Part shown: positions 16,323 to 26,119 of the stretch, piece by piece
Position numbering within the stretch: the first letter of the stretch is position 1
How the letters are laid out: every line of letters begins with the position of its first letter
Source: Planobacterium oryzisoli
GTDB lineage: Bacteria; Bacteroidota; Bacteroidia; Flavobacteriales; Weeksellaceae
Assembly (NCBI RefSeq): GCF_015354315.1
Contig: NZ_JADKYY010000009.1
Location: 29,252-93,251 of the forward strand
Length of the DNA stretch: 64,000 nucleotides
Direction: 5' to 3'
Notes under the pieces: generated by a model
What the model saw: the letters and a program-made list of their open reading frames with translations, nothing else
What the model was told of the DNA's origin: nothing
The model's database searches: none
Made by a program: the position numbers and the translations under genes

Positions 16323-19133
16323 TTAGATTACAATATTAATGATTTTTTTCGGAACGATGATGACCTTTTTAGCTGATTTTCCTCCTGTTTGGGCTTGTGT
16401 TCTATCGTCCTGAAATACGGCGTCCTGAATCTCTTCCATAGTGAAGGACGCAGGCAGTTTTAGCTTAAAACGCATTTTGCCGTTAAAACTTACTGGATAT
16501 TCAAAATCATCCTCTTCTAGGTAACTTTCGTTCAGCAAAGGAAATGGGGCATAATCTACCGATTCGTCTTTACCAAGAAGGGCCCACAATTCCTCACATA
16601 CATGTGGAGCATAGGGAGATAAGAGCACCACAAATGGCTCAAGAATTTCCCTTGAAGTACATTGCATTTTACTCAGTTCATTGACGGCAATCATAAATTG
16701 AGAAATGGAAGTGTTGAAAGAGAAATTTTCCAGATCCCAATTGATTTTTTTGATTAGGGTATGAAGGACTTTCAACTCCTGCTTTTGCGCGGGCTGATCA
16801 CTAACTGCAAATTCATCCCCAGTAAAGAATAGATTGTAAAACTTCTTTAAGAATCCATAAACCCCACTCAATCCCTGCGTGTTCCATGGTTTGCTTTGTT
16901 CCAAAGGTCCTAAAAACATTTCGTACATCCTTAGACAGTCTGCTCCATACTGATCGCAAATTTCGTCCGGACTAACTACATTGAATTTGGATTTGGACAT
17001 CTTCTCTACCTCTCTTTCAGTAATATATCTACCTTCCTCCAAGATAAACTCTGCATTCTGGAATTCAGGGCGCCATTTCTTGAACGCCTCTGTGTCCAAT
17101 TCATCGCCTCCTCCTTTAAGAAGTGATACATCCACATGCAGTCGCTGGGTCGAATACCCCTCAGTCAAACCTTTGCTTACGAATGTATTGGTACCTTCTA
17201 TACGGAAAACAAAAGCACTCATTCCCAATATCATTCCTTGGTTTATTACTTTTTTGAAAGGTTCGGTAAAATTAATATACCCGCGGTCGTTGAGAAACAG
17301 ATTCCAGAAACGTGCATAGAGGAGATGCCCTGTGGCATGTTCACTACCACCAATATACAAATCAACCGAACGCCAATACTCCACCGCAGTTTTGGAAAAA
17401 GCTTCAGTGTCATTTGAGGGATCCATATAGCGCAGAAAATACCACGAACTTCCGGCCCAACCAGGCATTGTAGATAATTCCAATGGGAAAACATTAATTC
17501 CGTCCACTTCTTTTATAGGGACTATTTCCTGCAAATTCTCGTTCCAGGCAAACAGTTCCGCATTACCTAATGGAGGATCCCCGTCCGGCGTGGGCAGATA
17601 TTTGTCCACTTCAGGCAATTCTAGAGGAAGAGCAGAAATCGGAAGCGTGTAGGGAATATCATCTTTATAATAAACAGGTACGGGCTCTCCCCAATAGCGC
17701 TGTCGGGAAAACACTGCGTCCCTTTGACGGAAATTAACACGCGCCTCTCCTTTGTTCTTCTCAGATAACTTGTCTATGACTGCATTTTTTGCTTCCTGAA
17801 AAGTTAGACCATTTAGAAAATCCGAGTTTTCACACACTGAATCTTTTGAGTCGTATGCTTCAAACTGTGTATCAGTGTCGGTGGCAATTACATTTGTGAT
17901 GGGTAAATTAAATTTCTTTGCAAATCGATGGTCTCTTTCATCATGCGCAGGTACTGCCATAACAGCTCCTGTACCATATCCCATAAGCACGTAATCCGAT
18001 ATATATACAGGTAACCGAGTACCATTGAACGGATGAATTGCATAGGTGCCAGTAAATGCCCCTGTAACATTCTTTACGTCAGACATTCTATCCCTTTCGG
18101 TTTTCTGGGATGTCAGCTCCTTATACTGCTGTACATCCTGGGCATTGGCAGGCAATGTCAAATGATCTACTAGAGGATGCTCGGGCGCAATAACTAGAAA
18201 GGTAGCCCCAAATATTGTATCAGGGCGTGTGGTAAACACACTGATAGATTCTTCACATTCAGTGTCAAAATGAACCGTGGCACCAATGGATTTTCCAATC
18301 CAATATTCCTGTGCATCCTTAAGAGGCTGCGGCCAATCTAAATTATTCAGACCTTCTAATAACCTCTCCGAATATGCAGTTATTCTCATTGACCACTGCA
18401 TCATCTTCTTTTGCACCACTGGATAGCCTCCACGTTCGGATTTACCGTCCTTTATTTCGTCGTTTGCCAGCACCGTTCCTAATTCCGGACACCAGTTAAC
18501 AAACGTTTCTGCTCTATAAGCAAGTCTATAATTTAGCAAAATATCCTGACGGTCCTTTTCACTGGCATCTCTCCATTCCTGGGCACCAAATTCCAACACT
18601 TCACTTTGGTGGGCACGCAGTGCTTCAGTTCCGTACTTATCAAAATGGGCAACAAGGGTGGTTATGTGCTCGGCTTTGTCCGTATCTAGATTATACCAGG
18701 AGTTAAACAACTCAATAAATATCCATTGTGTCCATTTATAATAACTGGGATCCGATGTCTTTATTTCTCTACTCCAGTCAAATGAAAAACCGATTCTTTT
18801 TAACTGCTGCTCGTAGCGCTGGATATTCTCCGCTGTAGTTTTTGCAGGATGCTTCCCCGTTTGAATAGCGTATTGTTCTGCAGGAAGACCAAAGGAGTCA
18901 TACCCTATCGGATGTAGTACATTAAACCCTTGATGTCTCTTATATCGGGCAATAATATCCGAAGCAATGTATCCAAGTGGATGACCTACATGCAATCCTG
19001 CACCAGAGGGATAGGGAAACATGTCCAGGACATAGTATTTCTCCTTTGTTGAAGTGTTCTCGCTTTTAAACGTTTGTTTTTCCTCCCAGAACTTCTGCCA
19101 CTTTCGTTCAATTTTTAAATGATCGTAGAACAT
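16323..19133 (-). CDS. leuS: Leucine--tRNA ligase
   Basis: Class I synthetase charging tRNA-Leu. The 936-residue product has the expected order: the HIGH region as FPYPSGAGLHVGHPLGY (about residues 40-56), a long CP1 editing domain, the KMSKS loop as EKMSKSKFNV (about residue 715), and a C-terminal anticodon-binding domain. It is at the long end of the bacterial range, with extra sequence between the editing domain and the HIGH motif. A -7 element lies 32 bases upstream and it does not overlap its neighbours. Confidence 0.97.
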   Translation of the reverse strand: MFYDHLKIERKWQKFWEEKQTFKSENTSTKEKYYVLDMFPYPSGAGLHVGHPLGYIASDIIARYKRHQGFNVLHPIGYDSFGLPAEQYAIQTGKHPAKTTAENIQRYEQQLKRIGFSFDWSREIKTSDPSYYKWTQWIFIELFNSWYNLDTDKAEHITTLVAHFDKYGTEALRAHQSEVLEFGAQEWRDASEKDRQDILLNYRLAYRAETFVNWCPELGTVLANDEIKDGKSERGGYPVVQKKMMQWSMRITAYSERLLEGLNNLDWPQPLKDAQEYWIGKSIGATVHFDTECEESISVFTTRPDTIFGATFLVIAPEHPLVDHLTLPANAQDVQQYKELTSQKTERDRMSDVKNVTGAFTGTYAIHPFNGTRLPVYISDYVLMGYGTGAVMAVPAHDERDHRFAKKFNLPITNVIATDTDTQFEAYDSKDSVCENSDFLNGLTFQEAKNAVIDKLSEKNKGEARVNFRQRDAVFSRQRYWGEPVPVYYKDDIPYTLPISALPLELPEVDKYLPTPDGDPPLGNAELFAWNENLQEIVPIKEVDGINVFPLELSTMPGWAGSSWYFLRYMDPSNDTEAFSKTAVEYWRSVDLYIGGSEHATGHLLYARFWNLFLNDRGYINFTEPFKKVINQGMILGMSAFVFRIEGTNTFVSKGLTEGYSTQRLHVDVSLLKGGGDELDTEAFKKWRPEFQNAEFILEEGRYITEREVEKMSKSKFNVVSPDEICDQYGADCLRMYEMFLGPLEQSKPWNTQGLSGVYGFLKKFYNLFFTGDEFAVSDQPAQKQELKVLHTLIKKINWDLENFSFNTSISQFMIAVNELSKMQCTSREILEPFVVLLSPYAPHVCEELWALLGKDESVDYAPFPLLNESYLEEDDFEYPVSFNGKMRFKLKLPASFTMEEIQDAVFQDDRTQAQTGGKSAKKVIIVPKKIINIVI

Positions 19134-19165
19134 ATTATCGCTTTATCTTTTAGTATGAAATTTCG

Positions 19166-19173
19166 CAAATTTA
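19166..19173 (-). promoter_or_regulatory. -7 promoter element of leuS
   Basis: Reads TAAATTTG on the minus strand, 32 bases before the ATG. Confidence 0.55.
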
Positions 19174-19220
19174 GGCTTTTTACTAATTAAAGTACTCCCT
19201 TGGCTTAGATAATACACGCT

Positions 19221-20474
19221 TTAAATACCATTGTTGTACCTTGCAATAATATGCTCAACAATTCTCTTTGTGGCCTCAGGCTGGCTTTCAATGAAGGTAT
19301 GTGCATTTTTTGAAATTTCTTCTCTCTTTTTGGAATCTTTAAGTAGCATTTTAATATACGACGCCAATTTTTGCGTGGTCTCAAAACTTTGACCGCCACC
19401 TTGCTTAATAAGTGCATCCGCTTCAGGATTTTTAGTGTATTTGTTACCAAAAAGCGTGGGTATTCCAAAAACAGCTGCCTCAAGAATATTGTGTAATCCC
19501 TGTGAGTGGAAACCTCCACCCACTACTGCAATTTGAGCCCCCGCATATAAAGTTGATAGATATCCAATATTATCAACTACCAAGACTTCGGCCCGCTCTA
19601 ATTTATCTTTATTTAAATATTTTGCTTGACTAAATAAAAGTGCATTAGGAAATTTAGCATATATCCTATCAACTCTTCTTAAGTCGTGTGGGGCAATTAT
19701 AAGTTTGCATGGCGTTTTGGTCTGAAGAAGCATTTCCCCAACTTCTTCTTCTGCCTCCCAACTGCTCCCAAAAATAATAACGGGTAGCTCGGTTGCGAAG
19801 CTAGAAACAAAATCCGGTACTACAGCAACCGAAGCACGCTCGCGTACACGATCAAAGCGCGTATCCCCTGCTATGGACGATTGGGATAGACCGATAGTGC
19901 GGGCCAGTGCATAGGAGTGCTTATTTTGGTGAAAGAACCACGATACGTTCTCTTTGAGCTGCTTGCGAAACCAATTACCATAAGGCTTAAAGAATATCTG
20001 TCGTTCGTAAAAGTAAGAGGATATAACATAAACAGGAACGCTCTTCTTTGCAAGTTCAGAAAGGAGATTATACCAAAATTCGTATTTAACACTGATAAAT
20101 AAGACTGTATTAAAGCAACTGACAAAGTCTTTAATTTCTCTTGTGGTATCAAAAGGCAAATAACATACTACATCCGCCAGACGATCTCGTCGCACTACAT
20201 TATCGTACCCAGAAGGGGAGAAAAAGGTGATAAGAATCTTGTGGTCAGAAAAAGTTTGCGCTAGTTTTTTTAATACAGGCAAACCCTGTTCATATTCACC
20301 CAAACTAGCAGCATGCATCCAAATCACTTTATCTTTAAGTGTAAATGCTTCCCTCACTTTTACATAACTCTGGCGGCGACCCGCAAGACCACGTTTTAAT
20401 TTAAACTGAAAAAAAGCACCTAAGCGAAAAAATAATCGCAGTGCTTGAATGGCCAGATTATATATAAATTTCAT
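19221..20474 (-). CDS. waaA: 3-deoxy-D-manno-octulosonic acid transferase
   Basis: Transfers Kdo to lipid A in the inner leaflet of the inner membrane (GT30). The 417-residue protein has an N-terminal hydrophobic anchor (about residues 1-22), the WMHAASLGEYEQGLPVL segment with the catalytic glutamate (about residue 60), VKYEFWYN, and the C-terminal GGGFHSQGLHNILEAAVFGIPTLFG nucleotide-binding loop. This identifies the cell as lipid-A/LPS bearing. It starts 13 bases after the NlpC/P60-like gene and probably shares its transcript. Confidence 0.94.
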   Translation of the reverse strand: MKFIYNLAIQALRLFFRLGAFFQFKLKRGLAGRRQSYVKVREAFTLKDKVIWMHAASLGEYEQGLPVLKKLAQTFSDHKILITFFSPSGYDNVVRRDRLADVVCYLPFDTTREIKDFVSCFNTVLFISVKYEFWYNLLSELAKKSVPVYVISSYFYERQIFFKPYGNWFRKQLKENVSWFFHQNKHSYALARTIGLSQSSIAGDTRFDRVRERASVAVVPDFVSSFATELPVIIFGSSWEAEEEVGEMLLQTKTPCKLIIAPHDLRRVDRIYAKFPNALLFSQAKYLNKDKLERAEVLVVDNIGYLSTLYAGAQIAVVGGGFHSQGLHNILEAAVFGIPTLFGNKYTKNPEADALIKQGGGQSFETTQKLASYIKMLLKDSKKREEISKNAHTFIESQPEATKRIVEHIIARYNNGI

Positions 20475-20487
20475 TTTTTAGGGTGCA

Positions 20488-21186
20488 CTATATTTGTATT
20501 GCAAAACGCAATTTGTGCGTATGGCGGCCCATTGCGTCACTAAAAATACCCGCATTATCTAATCGGTCTATTTTCACCACTCCATCTACATGCACTATCA
20601 ATTCAGAACTGATTAAGATGCCTACATGGTTAATCCGGCCGTCGGAGTCCTCAAAAAAAGCCATATCCCCAGGTTGTGCCTCTGCCAAAAAAGTATAGGG
20701 ATGTCCTATCATTGCCTGCTGGGGCACATTCCGTGGAATTGATTTTCCATGCACTTTGTATACAAGCTGCACAAATGCCGCAGAATCTATTCCAAACGCG
20801 CTTCGGCCTCCTGTTAATTCGGGAACCTGCAATAGTTCTTTAGCGGTATCCACAATAGTACGTTCCCGACTATCTATAGTTCCAGCGAATGAATTCGTAG
20901 AGGGCTCCGACCCCATACTTAGCAGTAAATCCCCATTTGCTGTTTTTAGCGAAACATATTTATCGTGAATCATCTCCCTGACATGCGGGATTTCAGATTT
21001 AACAAGCTGCGAAGACAATACCCACCCTGGGGTTCCGTCAAACAAATGTGTACCGTAGGCCCAACGACCTTCCAGCTGCTCCACAGCAAATTTTTCTCCA
21101 TACAGAAGCTGAGTAATGAGCGGCGATTCATCCGTTGGCTCAAGTTTCATGGAAGCAACACTTACATTGCAATAACTAGCGTTCAT
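20488..21186 (-). CDS. NlpC/P60-family protein lacking the catalytic cysteine
   Basis: The 232-residue protein has an N-terminal SH3-like part (about residues 1-70, with YGEKFAVEQLEGRWAYGTHLFDGTPGWV) and a C-terminal NlpC/P60 fold (about 105-232). The catalytic motif normally reads GIDCSGF; here it is GIDSAAF, with serine encoded by TCT at 20784-20782 (residue 135). The two downstream histidines (NHVGI at 187 and IVHVDG at about 199) are kept. It is therefore probably an inactive peptidoglycan-binding relative. The ATG at 21186 is preferred over an upstream TTG at 21195. No signal peptide is visible. Confidence 0.85.
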   Translation of the reverse strand: MNASYCNVSVASMKLEPTDESPLITQLLYGEKFAVEQLEGRWAYGTHLFDGTPGWVLSSQLVKSEIPHVREMIHDKYVSLKTANGDLLLSMGSEPSTNSFAGTIDSRERTIVDTAKELLQVPELTGGRSAFGIDSAAFVQLVYKVHGKSIPRNVPQQAMIGHPYTFLAEAQPGDMAFFEDSDGRINHVGILISSELIVHVDGVVKIDRLDNAGIFSDAMGRHTHKLRFAIQI

Positions 21187-21198
21187 CTGGTACAATCT

Positions 21199-21846
21199 CT
21201 ATTTTCGACGAAGTAAATTTATTCCGTCACGTAATGGTAAAATCACATTATCGAAGTGGGAATCTTTGCTAACAGCAGCGTTCAACTCTTGAATTGCCCG
21301 GGTGGATTCCAGTTTGGGTTTTTCCTCCAAAACCTTCCCATACCAAAGTACATTATCAAACAACAAAACAGAACCTGAATGTGTTAATGGCTTTAGAAGT
21401 TGGAAATAATTGAGATAATTCTCTTTGTCCGCATCTATAAAAACCAAATCGAATTTTGTCTCAATATTTTGCAAGTAATTCATTGCATTGGTTTTCTTGA
21501 ACTCGATATGATTACGGTATTCAGATTCATGAAAGTATTTTTCAGCGATTAGCGCAGTATCCTCATTTTTATCCAAAGTAGTAATTTTACCAGCAGACGC
21601 GAGCCCTTCCGCAAGACATAGTGTAGAATATCCTGTAAAGGTTCCAATTTCCAAAATACTGGAAGGCGCTAGAATCTTGGAAATAAGAGATAATAGCCTG
21701 CCCTGTAAATACCCCGAAATCATGTGGGGCTGCGTTGTCTTCTGATAGGTTTCCTTCCGAAGTCTCTTTAGTATATCTGGTTCTGCAGAGGCATGCGATT
21801 CTAAATACCTGTCCATATCCGGCAATTGCTCTTCAAAAAAACTCAT
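21199..21846 (-). CDS. SAM-dependent O-methyltransferase
   Basis: Class I methyltransferase of the caffeoyl-CoA/catechol O-methyltransferase type. The 215-residue protein has the SAM-binding ILEIGTFTGYSTLCLAEGL motif (about residues 60-80), the acidic TLDKNE turn, the metal-binding FIDADKENYLNYF segment and VLLFDNVLWYGKV, all characteristic of that metal-dependent group. Substrate unknown. The ATG at 21846 is taken as the start because a promoter element covers the upstream TTG codon. The NlpC-like and waaA genes follow closely. Confidence 0.9.
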   Translation of the reverse strand: MSFFEEQLPDMDRYLESHASAEPDILKRLRKETYQKTTQPHMISGYLQGRLLSLISKILAPSSILEIGTFTGYSTLCLAEGLASAGKITTLDKNEDTALIAEKYFHESEYRNHIEFKKTNAMNYLQNIETKFDLVFIDADKENYLNYFQLLKPLTHSGSVLLFDNVLWYGKVLEEKPKLESTRAIQELNAAVSKDSHFDNVILPLRDGINLLRRK

Positions 21847-21861
21847 TTGGGTTGTTTTGGT

Positions 21862-21869
21862 CAAAATTA
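21862..21869 (-). promoter_or_regulatory. -7 promoter element of the O-methyltransferase operon
   Basis: Reads TAATTTTG on the minus strand, 15 bases before the ATG at 21846. Confidence 0.55.
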
Positions 21870-21931
21870 GTTAATTTTTTATTGCTCTATGACGCTCGGT
21901 CACCCATTATCTAATTTGGTGAAATACATTG

Positions 21932-21939
21932 TATCTTTG
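21932..21939 (+). promoter_or_regulatory. -7 promoter element of tilS
   Basis: Reads TATCTTTG, 16 bases before the ATG at 21956. Confidence 0.6.
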
Positions 21940-21955
21940 TATAGAAATTAATTCC

Positions 21956-23269
21956 ATGCTCAATTCTCCCAATTTCCTTACGGCTATAAGCAGTCTCGAT
22001 CCGGTGTGGAAGGACCATACTTTTCTATTGGCGTTAAGCGGAGGGTCGGATTCCATGGCGCTTGCTCATTTATTTAAGAACATTGGAGCTAAGTTTCAAA
22101 TAGCACATGTTAATTATAAGCTTCGGAACATCGAATCCGAGAAAGACCAGCAGGTGGTCGAGAACTTCTGCACTAAGCATAATATAAATTTCCACTTACG
22201 CGAAATAGCAGATTCCGAAAAGCCATTGAATAGCTCTATTCAAATATGGGCAAGAGAGCTGCGCTACGACTATTTTAAAGATGTATTAAAACGGCAAGGC
22301 TTGGATTTTATCGTTACCGCACACCATCTGAACGATCAACTAGAGACTTTCATAATAAATTTGACCCGTGGGACTGGACTAAAAGGACTTTGTGGGATTC
22401 CCGCAGCACGGGAGAACATTCTCAGGCCCCTTCTTAACTTTACCAAAGACGACATTTACCTTTATGTTCGTACAGAAGGAATTGAATTTCGCGAAGATCT
22501 TTCCAACCAAAAAAACACCTACCTACGAAACAGGGTGCGCAACAAAATAATCCCTGAATTAGTGAACTTAAGTACGCACTTTTACCAGAGTTTTACAGAG
22601 ACAATCAATATACTCAATCAGCATCAAAACTTCATTGACGAACATGCAACCCAAGTTTTAAGGGATATAACGCTTGAGTCTGGCGCAAGGCACATTGTAT
22701 TTGACCGGGCTAAATTCGACAGTCAACATTCTCTTTTGCAGAGAGAAATCCTACTTAAGTTAGGGTTTCCAGAATCCGTGGAACATCAAAAAATCATCAG
22801 CGCGGAATCTGGTAGCATATTTAGCAACAAGGAATTTATACTGGTAAAAGAAAGCGCACATTACACCTATTACCACCGCTCAATTGAAAATACTGCACCG
22901 GTTCAAACTTGGGAAGCACAGGTTATTGACGGAAAAATTGTAGTACCTGATGCAGTTCTTAACGAATCGTTGGAACTTGGCTCTTGCCAATGGACAATTG
23001 ACTTAAAGAAATCCCATACACCCTTAAGGTTTAGAAGGATCCAAGCCTCCGACCGCATATTTCCTATTGGAATGAGTGGCTCCAAAAACGCAACAAAATT
23101 CTTAAAGGATAAAAAAATCCCTATTTTAGCGCGGTCAAAATATTGGGTCTTGATAGATCAAAAGGAACAAATCATTGGAATCGTACCCCTCCAACAAGAC
23201 CGACGGTTTTTGGCCCTCGAGAGTTCGGAGGCGGTCGCTTTACAAATTACCCCTAAAAATGAAGATTAA
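21956..23269 (+). CDS. tilS: tRNA(Ile)-lysidine synthase
   Basis: Converts C34 of the CAU-anticodon tRNA-Ile to lysidine so that it reads AUA. The 437-residue protein has the PP-loop ALSGGSDSMALAH near residue 30, the HHLNDQLETFIINLTRGTG segment (about 115-135) with the catalytic residues, and C-terminal TilS substrate-binding domains (about 330-437, RFRRIQASDRIFPIG). An upstream TTG at 21929 is in frame, but the -7 element lies inside that extension, so the ATG is the start. Its end overlaps the dsbD start by 11 bases. Confidence 0.95.
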   Translation: MLNSPNFLTAISSLDPVWKDHTFLLALSGGSDSMALAHLFKNIGAKFQIAHVNYKLRNIESEKDQQVVENFCTKHNINFHLREIADSEKPLNSSIQIWARELRYDYFKDVLKRQGLDFIVTAHHLNDQLETFIINLTRGTGLKGLCGIPAARENILRPLLNFTKDDIYLYVRTEGIEFREDLSNQKNTYLRNRVRNKIIPELVNLSTHFYQSFTETINILNQHQNFIDEHATQVLRDITLESGARHIVFDRAKFDSQHSLLQREILLKLGFPESVEHQKIISAESGSIFSNKEFILVKESAHYTYYHRSIENTAPVQTWEAQVIDGKIVVPDAVLNESLELGSCQWTIDLKKSHTPLRFRRIQASDRIFPIGMSGSKNATKFLKDKKIPILARSKYWVLIDQKEQIIGIVPLQQDRRFLALESSEAVALQITPKNED

Positions 23270-25331
23270 ATCACTACTATTATTCCTACTTTGTATATTC
23301 TCTTTTAGCACTGGCCAGATTAAAGATCCTGTAAAACTCAGTCTTGAAATCGCTACACTTGGCACCAACGAATATGAGGCTACTATCACAGCAGTACTCG
23401 AGCCCGGTTGGCATATTTATTCAAAAGATCTCCCTCCCGACTCTGGTATTCCTACTGAAATGCTCCTTAGTTCGGCACAAGGAATCGAGAAAATCGGAAG
23501 TGTACGTGAAGTAGGTAAAAAGATAGATGAATTCAGTGAGGCTTTCGGAGTACAAATTGTATACTACTCCAAGAAAGCGCTTTTTAAGCAAAAGTTTCGC
23601 CTTAAAACCCCAGACAAACCCGCAGAGATTGCAGTAGAGTTCACCTACCAAACCTGCAACGATAGGGTCTGTTTAGCTCCTAATACCATTGAATTCGAAC
23701 GAAAAATTGCCGTGGTTTCGAAACCAGAACTAGACGTGGAACCGGCAACTGCGGAAACTAAAGCTGATAGTTTCGTTACCCCTATAGACTCCACTGTAGT
23801 ATCTGCCTTGCCGGCAGATAGTGTAAACCTCTCGGCCGAAAAACTAGATCCCCGTCAATTAAAAATAGCCTCGTTAGATTTTCAAAAGCCTCTCACGGAT
23901 TGCGGTGAGGCGCCAAGGGAACACAACGAAAATTATTGGTCGTATCTGCTATTAGGACTTCTTGGTGGATTCATAGCTCTTTTAACACCTTGTGTATTTC
24001 CGATGATTCCTTTGACAGTATCCTACTTTACAAAGAGTTCAATGGACAAAAATAAGGGGAAAAGGGACGCTATTCTTTACGGACTTTTCATTCTACTAAT
24101 CTTTGTGCTTTTAAGCATTCCCTTTCACGTGGTCGACGGAATAGCTGGAAATATTTTTAATGAGATTTCCACTTCGGTTTGGCTAAACCTTGTCTTTTTC
24201 ATAGTATTTATTGCTTTTGCTTTAAGTTTCTTCGGATATTACGATATCACACTTCCTAGTTCCATAGCTAACAGATCTTCCAAGGCAGAGCAAGCTGGTG
24301 GTCTGATTGGCATCTTCTTTATGGCACTTACCCTGGTCATTGTCTCATTCTCTTGTACTGGACCCATTTTAGGCAGCTTACTAGGTAGTGCGGTAACCGG
24401 ATCCTCGGATGTTCCGATGCTACTCACCTTTGCATTAACTGGTTTTGGCCTCTCCTGGGCCTTGGTATTTGGTCTACTGGCTTTATTCCCTCAAGCTCTA
24501 CAAAATTTACCAAAGTCAGGAGGTTGGATGAATACAGTAAAAGTATCACTTGGGTTTATTGAGCTTGCACTTGCTCTAAAATTCCTGTCAAAGGCAGACT
24601 TGGTATCAAAAACGTTCTTTCTCAAGCGCGAACTATTCATTGTATTATGGATTTTGATTGCACTGGGTTTACTCTTGTACCTATTTGGAATCATAAGGTT
24701 TCCACACGACGACAAAAAACAAAAAATCTCGGCGCCCCGTAAAGCAATGGGTGTGCTGGTATTTGGTTTTATCATTTACTTGGTGCAGGGTCTTTTTCCT
24801 GCAGAGAGACCGAAATTGCAGTTACTTTCAGGGATTCTACCTCCACTTAATGTAAGTTACACGCATAATCCAGAAGATGGGATACTTGGAATGCATCCCA
24901 TCCATGATTTCTTTGAGGCATTAGAGGTCGCTAAGAAAGAGAACAAACCCGTTTTGATAGACTTTACTGGTTATGGCTGTGAGAACTGTCGAAAAATGGA
25001 AGAATTTGTATGGAGCGAGCCCGATATACTTCCAATACTACAAAATGATGTTATCCTTGCTTCACTTTATGTTGATGATAAAGAAGCACTACCTGAAAGT
25101 GAACAGTTTCGTGTAGACATGGGTGAAGGCCAAATGAAAAGGATTAAGACGATTGGTGACCGTTGGAGTATGTTTCAGCAAATTAATTTCAATAACAATT
25201 CACAACCGCACTACGTGCTAGTAACCCCAGAAGGTAAGGTAATCAATCATCCGGTATCGGGATATATGTCTAAGGAAGAATTTAAGCGCTTTTTAGATTG
25301 CGGTATAGGTTACTTTAAAAATAAAGAATAG
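23259..25331 (+). CDS. dsbD: Thiol:disulfide interchange protein DsbD
   Basis: Membrane reductant shuttle moving electrons from cytoplasmic thioredoxin to the periplasm. The 690-residue product has a signal peptide (residues 1-19), an N-terminal alpha domain with the CNDRVC pair (about 130), a CcdA-like membrane domain (about 230-500) with its two cysteines in TPCVFPMIP and SFSCTGPIL, and a C-terminal thioredoxin-like domain with the CENC active site. All three cysteine pairs are present, so the relay looks intact. The start codon lies within the end of tilS, implying coupled translation. Confidence 0.93.
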   Translation: MKIKSLLLFLLCIFSFSTGQIKDPVKLSLEIATLGTNEYEATITAVLEPGWHIYSKDLPPDSGIPTEMLLSSAQGIEKIGSVREVGKKIDEFSEAFGVQIVYYSKKALFKQKFRLKTPDKPAEIAVEFTYQTCNDRVCLAPNTIEFERKIAVVSKPELDVEPATAETKADSFVTPIDSTVVSALPADSVNLSAEKLDPRQLKIASLDFQKPLTDCGEAPREHNENYWSYLLLGLLGGFIALLTPCVFPMIPLTVSYFTKSSMDKNKGKRDAILYGLFILLIFVLLSIPFHVVDGIAGNIFNEISTSVWLNLVFFIVFIAFALSFFGYYDITLPSSIANRSSKAEQAGGLIGIFFMALTLVIVSFSCTGPILGSLLGSAVTGSSDVPMLLTFALTGFGLSWALVFGLLALFPQALQNLPKSGGWMNTVKVSLGFIELALALKFLSKADLVSKTFFLKRELFIVLWILIALGLLLYLFGIIRFPHDDKKQKISAPRKAMGVLVFGFIIYLVQGLFPAERPKLQLLSGILPPLNVSYTHNPEDGILGMHPIHDFFEALEVAKKENKPVLIDFTGYGCENCRKMEEFVWSEPDILPILQNDVILASLYVDDKEALPESEQFRVDMGEGQMKRIKTIGDRWSMFQQINFNNNSQPHYVLVTPEGKVINHPVSGYMSKEEFKRFLDCGIGYFKNKE

Positions 25332-25336
25332 TCGGT

Positions 25337-26119
25337 ATGCAGCCAATCAAAGCCTCTGTACCACCTTTGCATTATTCTGTCGCGGGAACGGGCACTGTGG
25401 ATGTGGTACTGCTTCACGGATTCTTAGAAAGCAGTAGCATATGGAAATACCTTATACCTCTTTTTGACCCCTCATTTAGAGTTATTTTAATTGATTTGCC
25501 TGGGCACGGGAATTCCCCTACAGAAAAAGGTGAGCATACAATAGAAGAGATGGGGCATCGGGTCTATGCAACATTAAAAGAAATTGGTGTAAACCGCTTC
25601 CACCTTATCGGCCACTCGATGGGTGGCTATATTGCCCTAGCCATAGCAGAAACCTATGCATCAGAGATCCGCACCCTGACCTTGCTGTTCTCTACATACA
25701 AAGCCGATTCCCCTGAGAAAAAAATTATACGTGAAAAAAGTGTGGAGGTAATGAAATCGGATTTTGACAGGTTTGTCGAGCTTGGAGTTCCTAACCTTTT
25801 TGGTTCGTATGCTAAGAAGGCGCAGGAGCAACGCATTCAGTGGGCAAAAGAAATAGCATTACAAACCTCCACACAAGGTGCAATTACCGCTACAAAAGCG
25901 ATGATGCAAAGACCTGATCGCCGAGATATAGCTCTACAGCTTGGATCTAATTTACTTGTTTTACTCGGAAAAGAAGATTCTGCTATAAATTCAGAGGAGC
26001 TACTTTTAGAACTCGAACCAACTGAGGCAAGAACCCATCTGTTATCCTGCGGACATAATGGACATATAGAGCTTCCGGAGCAGTGCGCAAGGATACTAAA
26101 TGCAGAATTGTTGGTTTAG
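25337..26119 (+). CDS. Alpha/beta hydrolase
   Basis: The 260-residue cytoplasmic protein shows the alpha/beta hydrolase fold: oxyanion region LLHGFLESSSIW (about 26-37), nucleophile elbow GHSMGGY with serine near residue 94, a likely acid in LLGKEDSAI and a C-terminal CGHNGHIELPE histidine. It resembles 2-succinyl-6-hydroxy-cyclohexadiene carboxylate synthase-type and esterase-type members without evidence for either. It follows dsbD by 5 bases, and its end overlaps the convergent nrnA by 4 bases. Confidence 0.85.
   Translation: MQPIKASVPPLHYSVAGTGTVDVVLLHGFLESSSIWKYLIPLFDPSFRVILIDLPGHGNSPTEKGEHTIEEMGHRVYATLKEIGVNRFHLIGHSMGGYIALAIAETYASEIRTLTLLFSTYKADSPEKKIIREKSVEVMKSDFDRFVELGVPNLFGSYAKKAQEQRIQWAKEIALQTSTQGAITATKAMMQRPDRRDIALQLGSNLLVLLGKEDSAINSEELLLELEPTEARTHLLSCGHNGHIELPEQCARILNAELLV

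Noticed and set aside
21929..21955. N-terminal extension of tilS from a TTG start.
   Set aside because: The -7 element at 21932-21939 lies inside it, so it cannot be translated from the main promoter.
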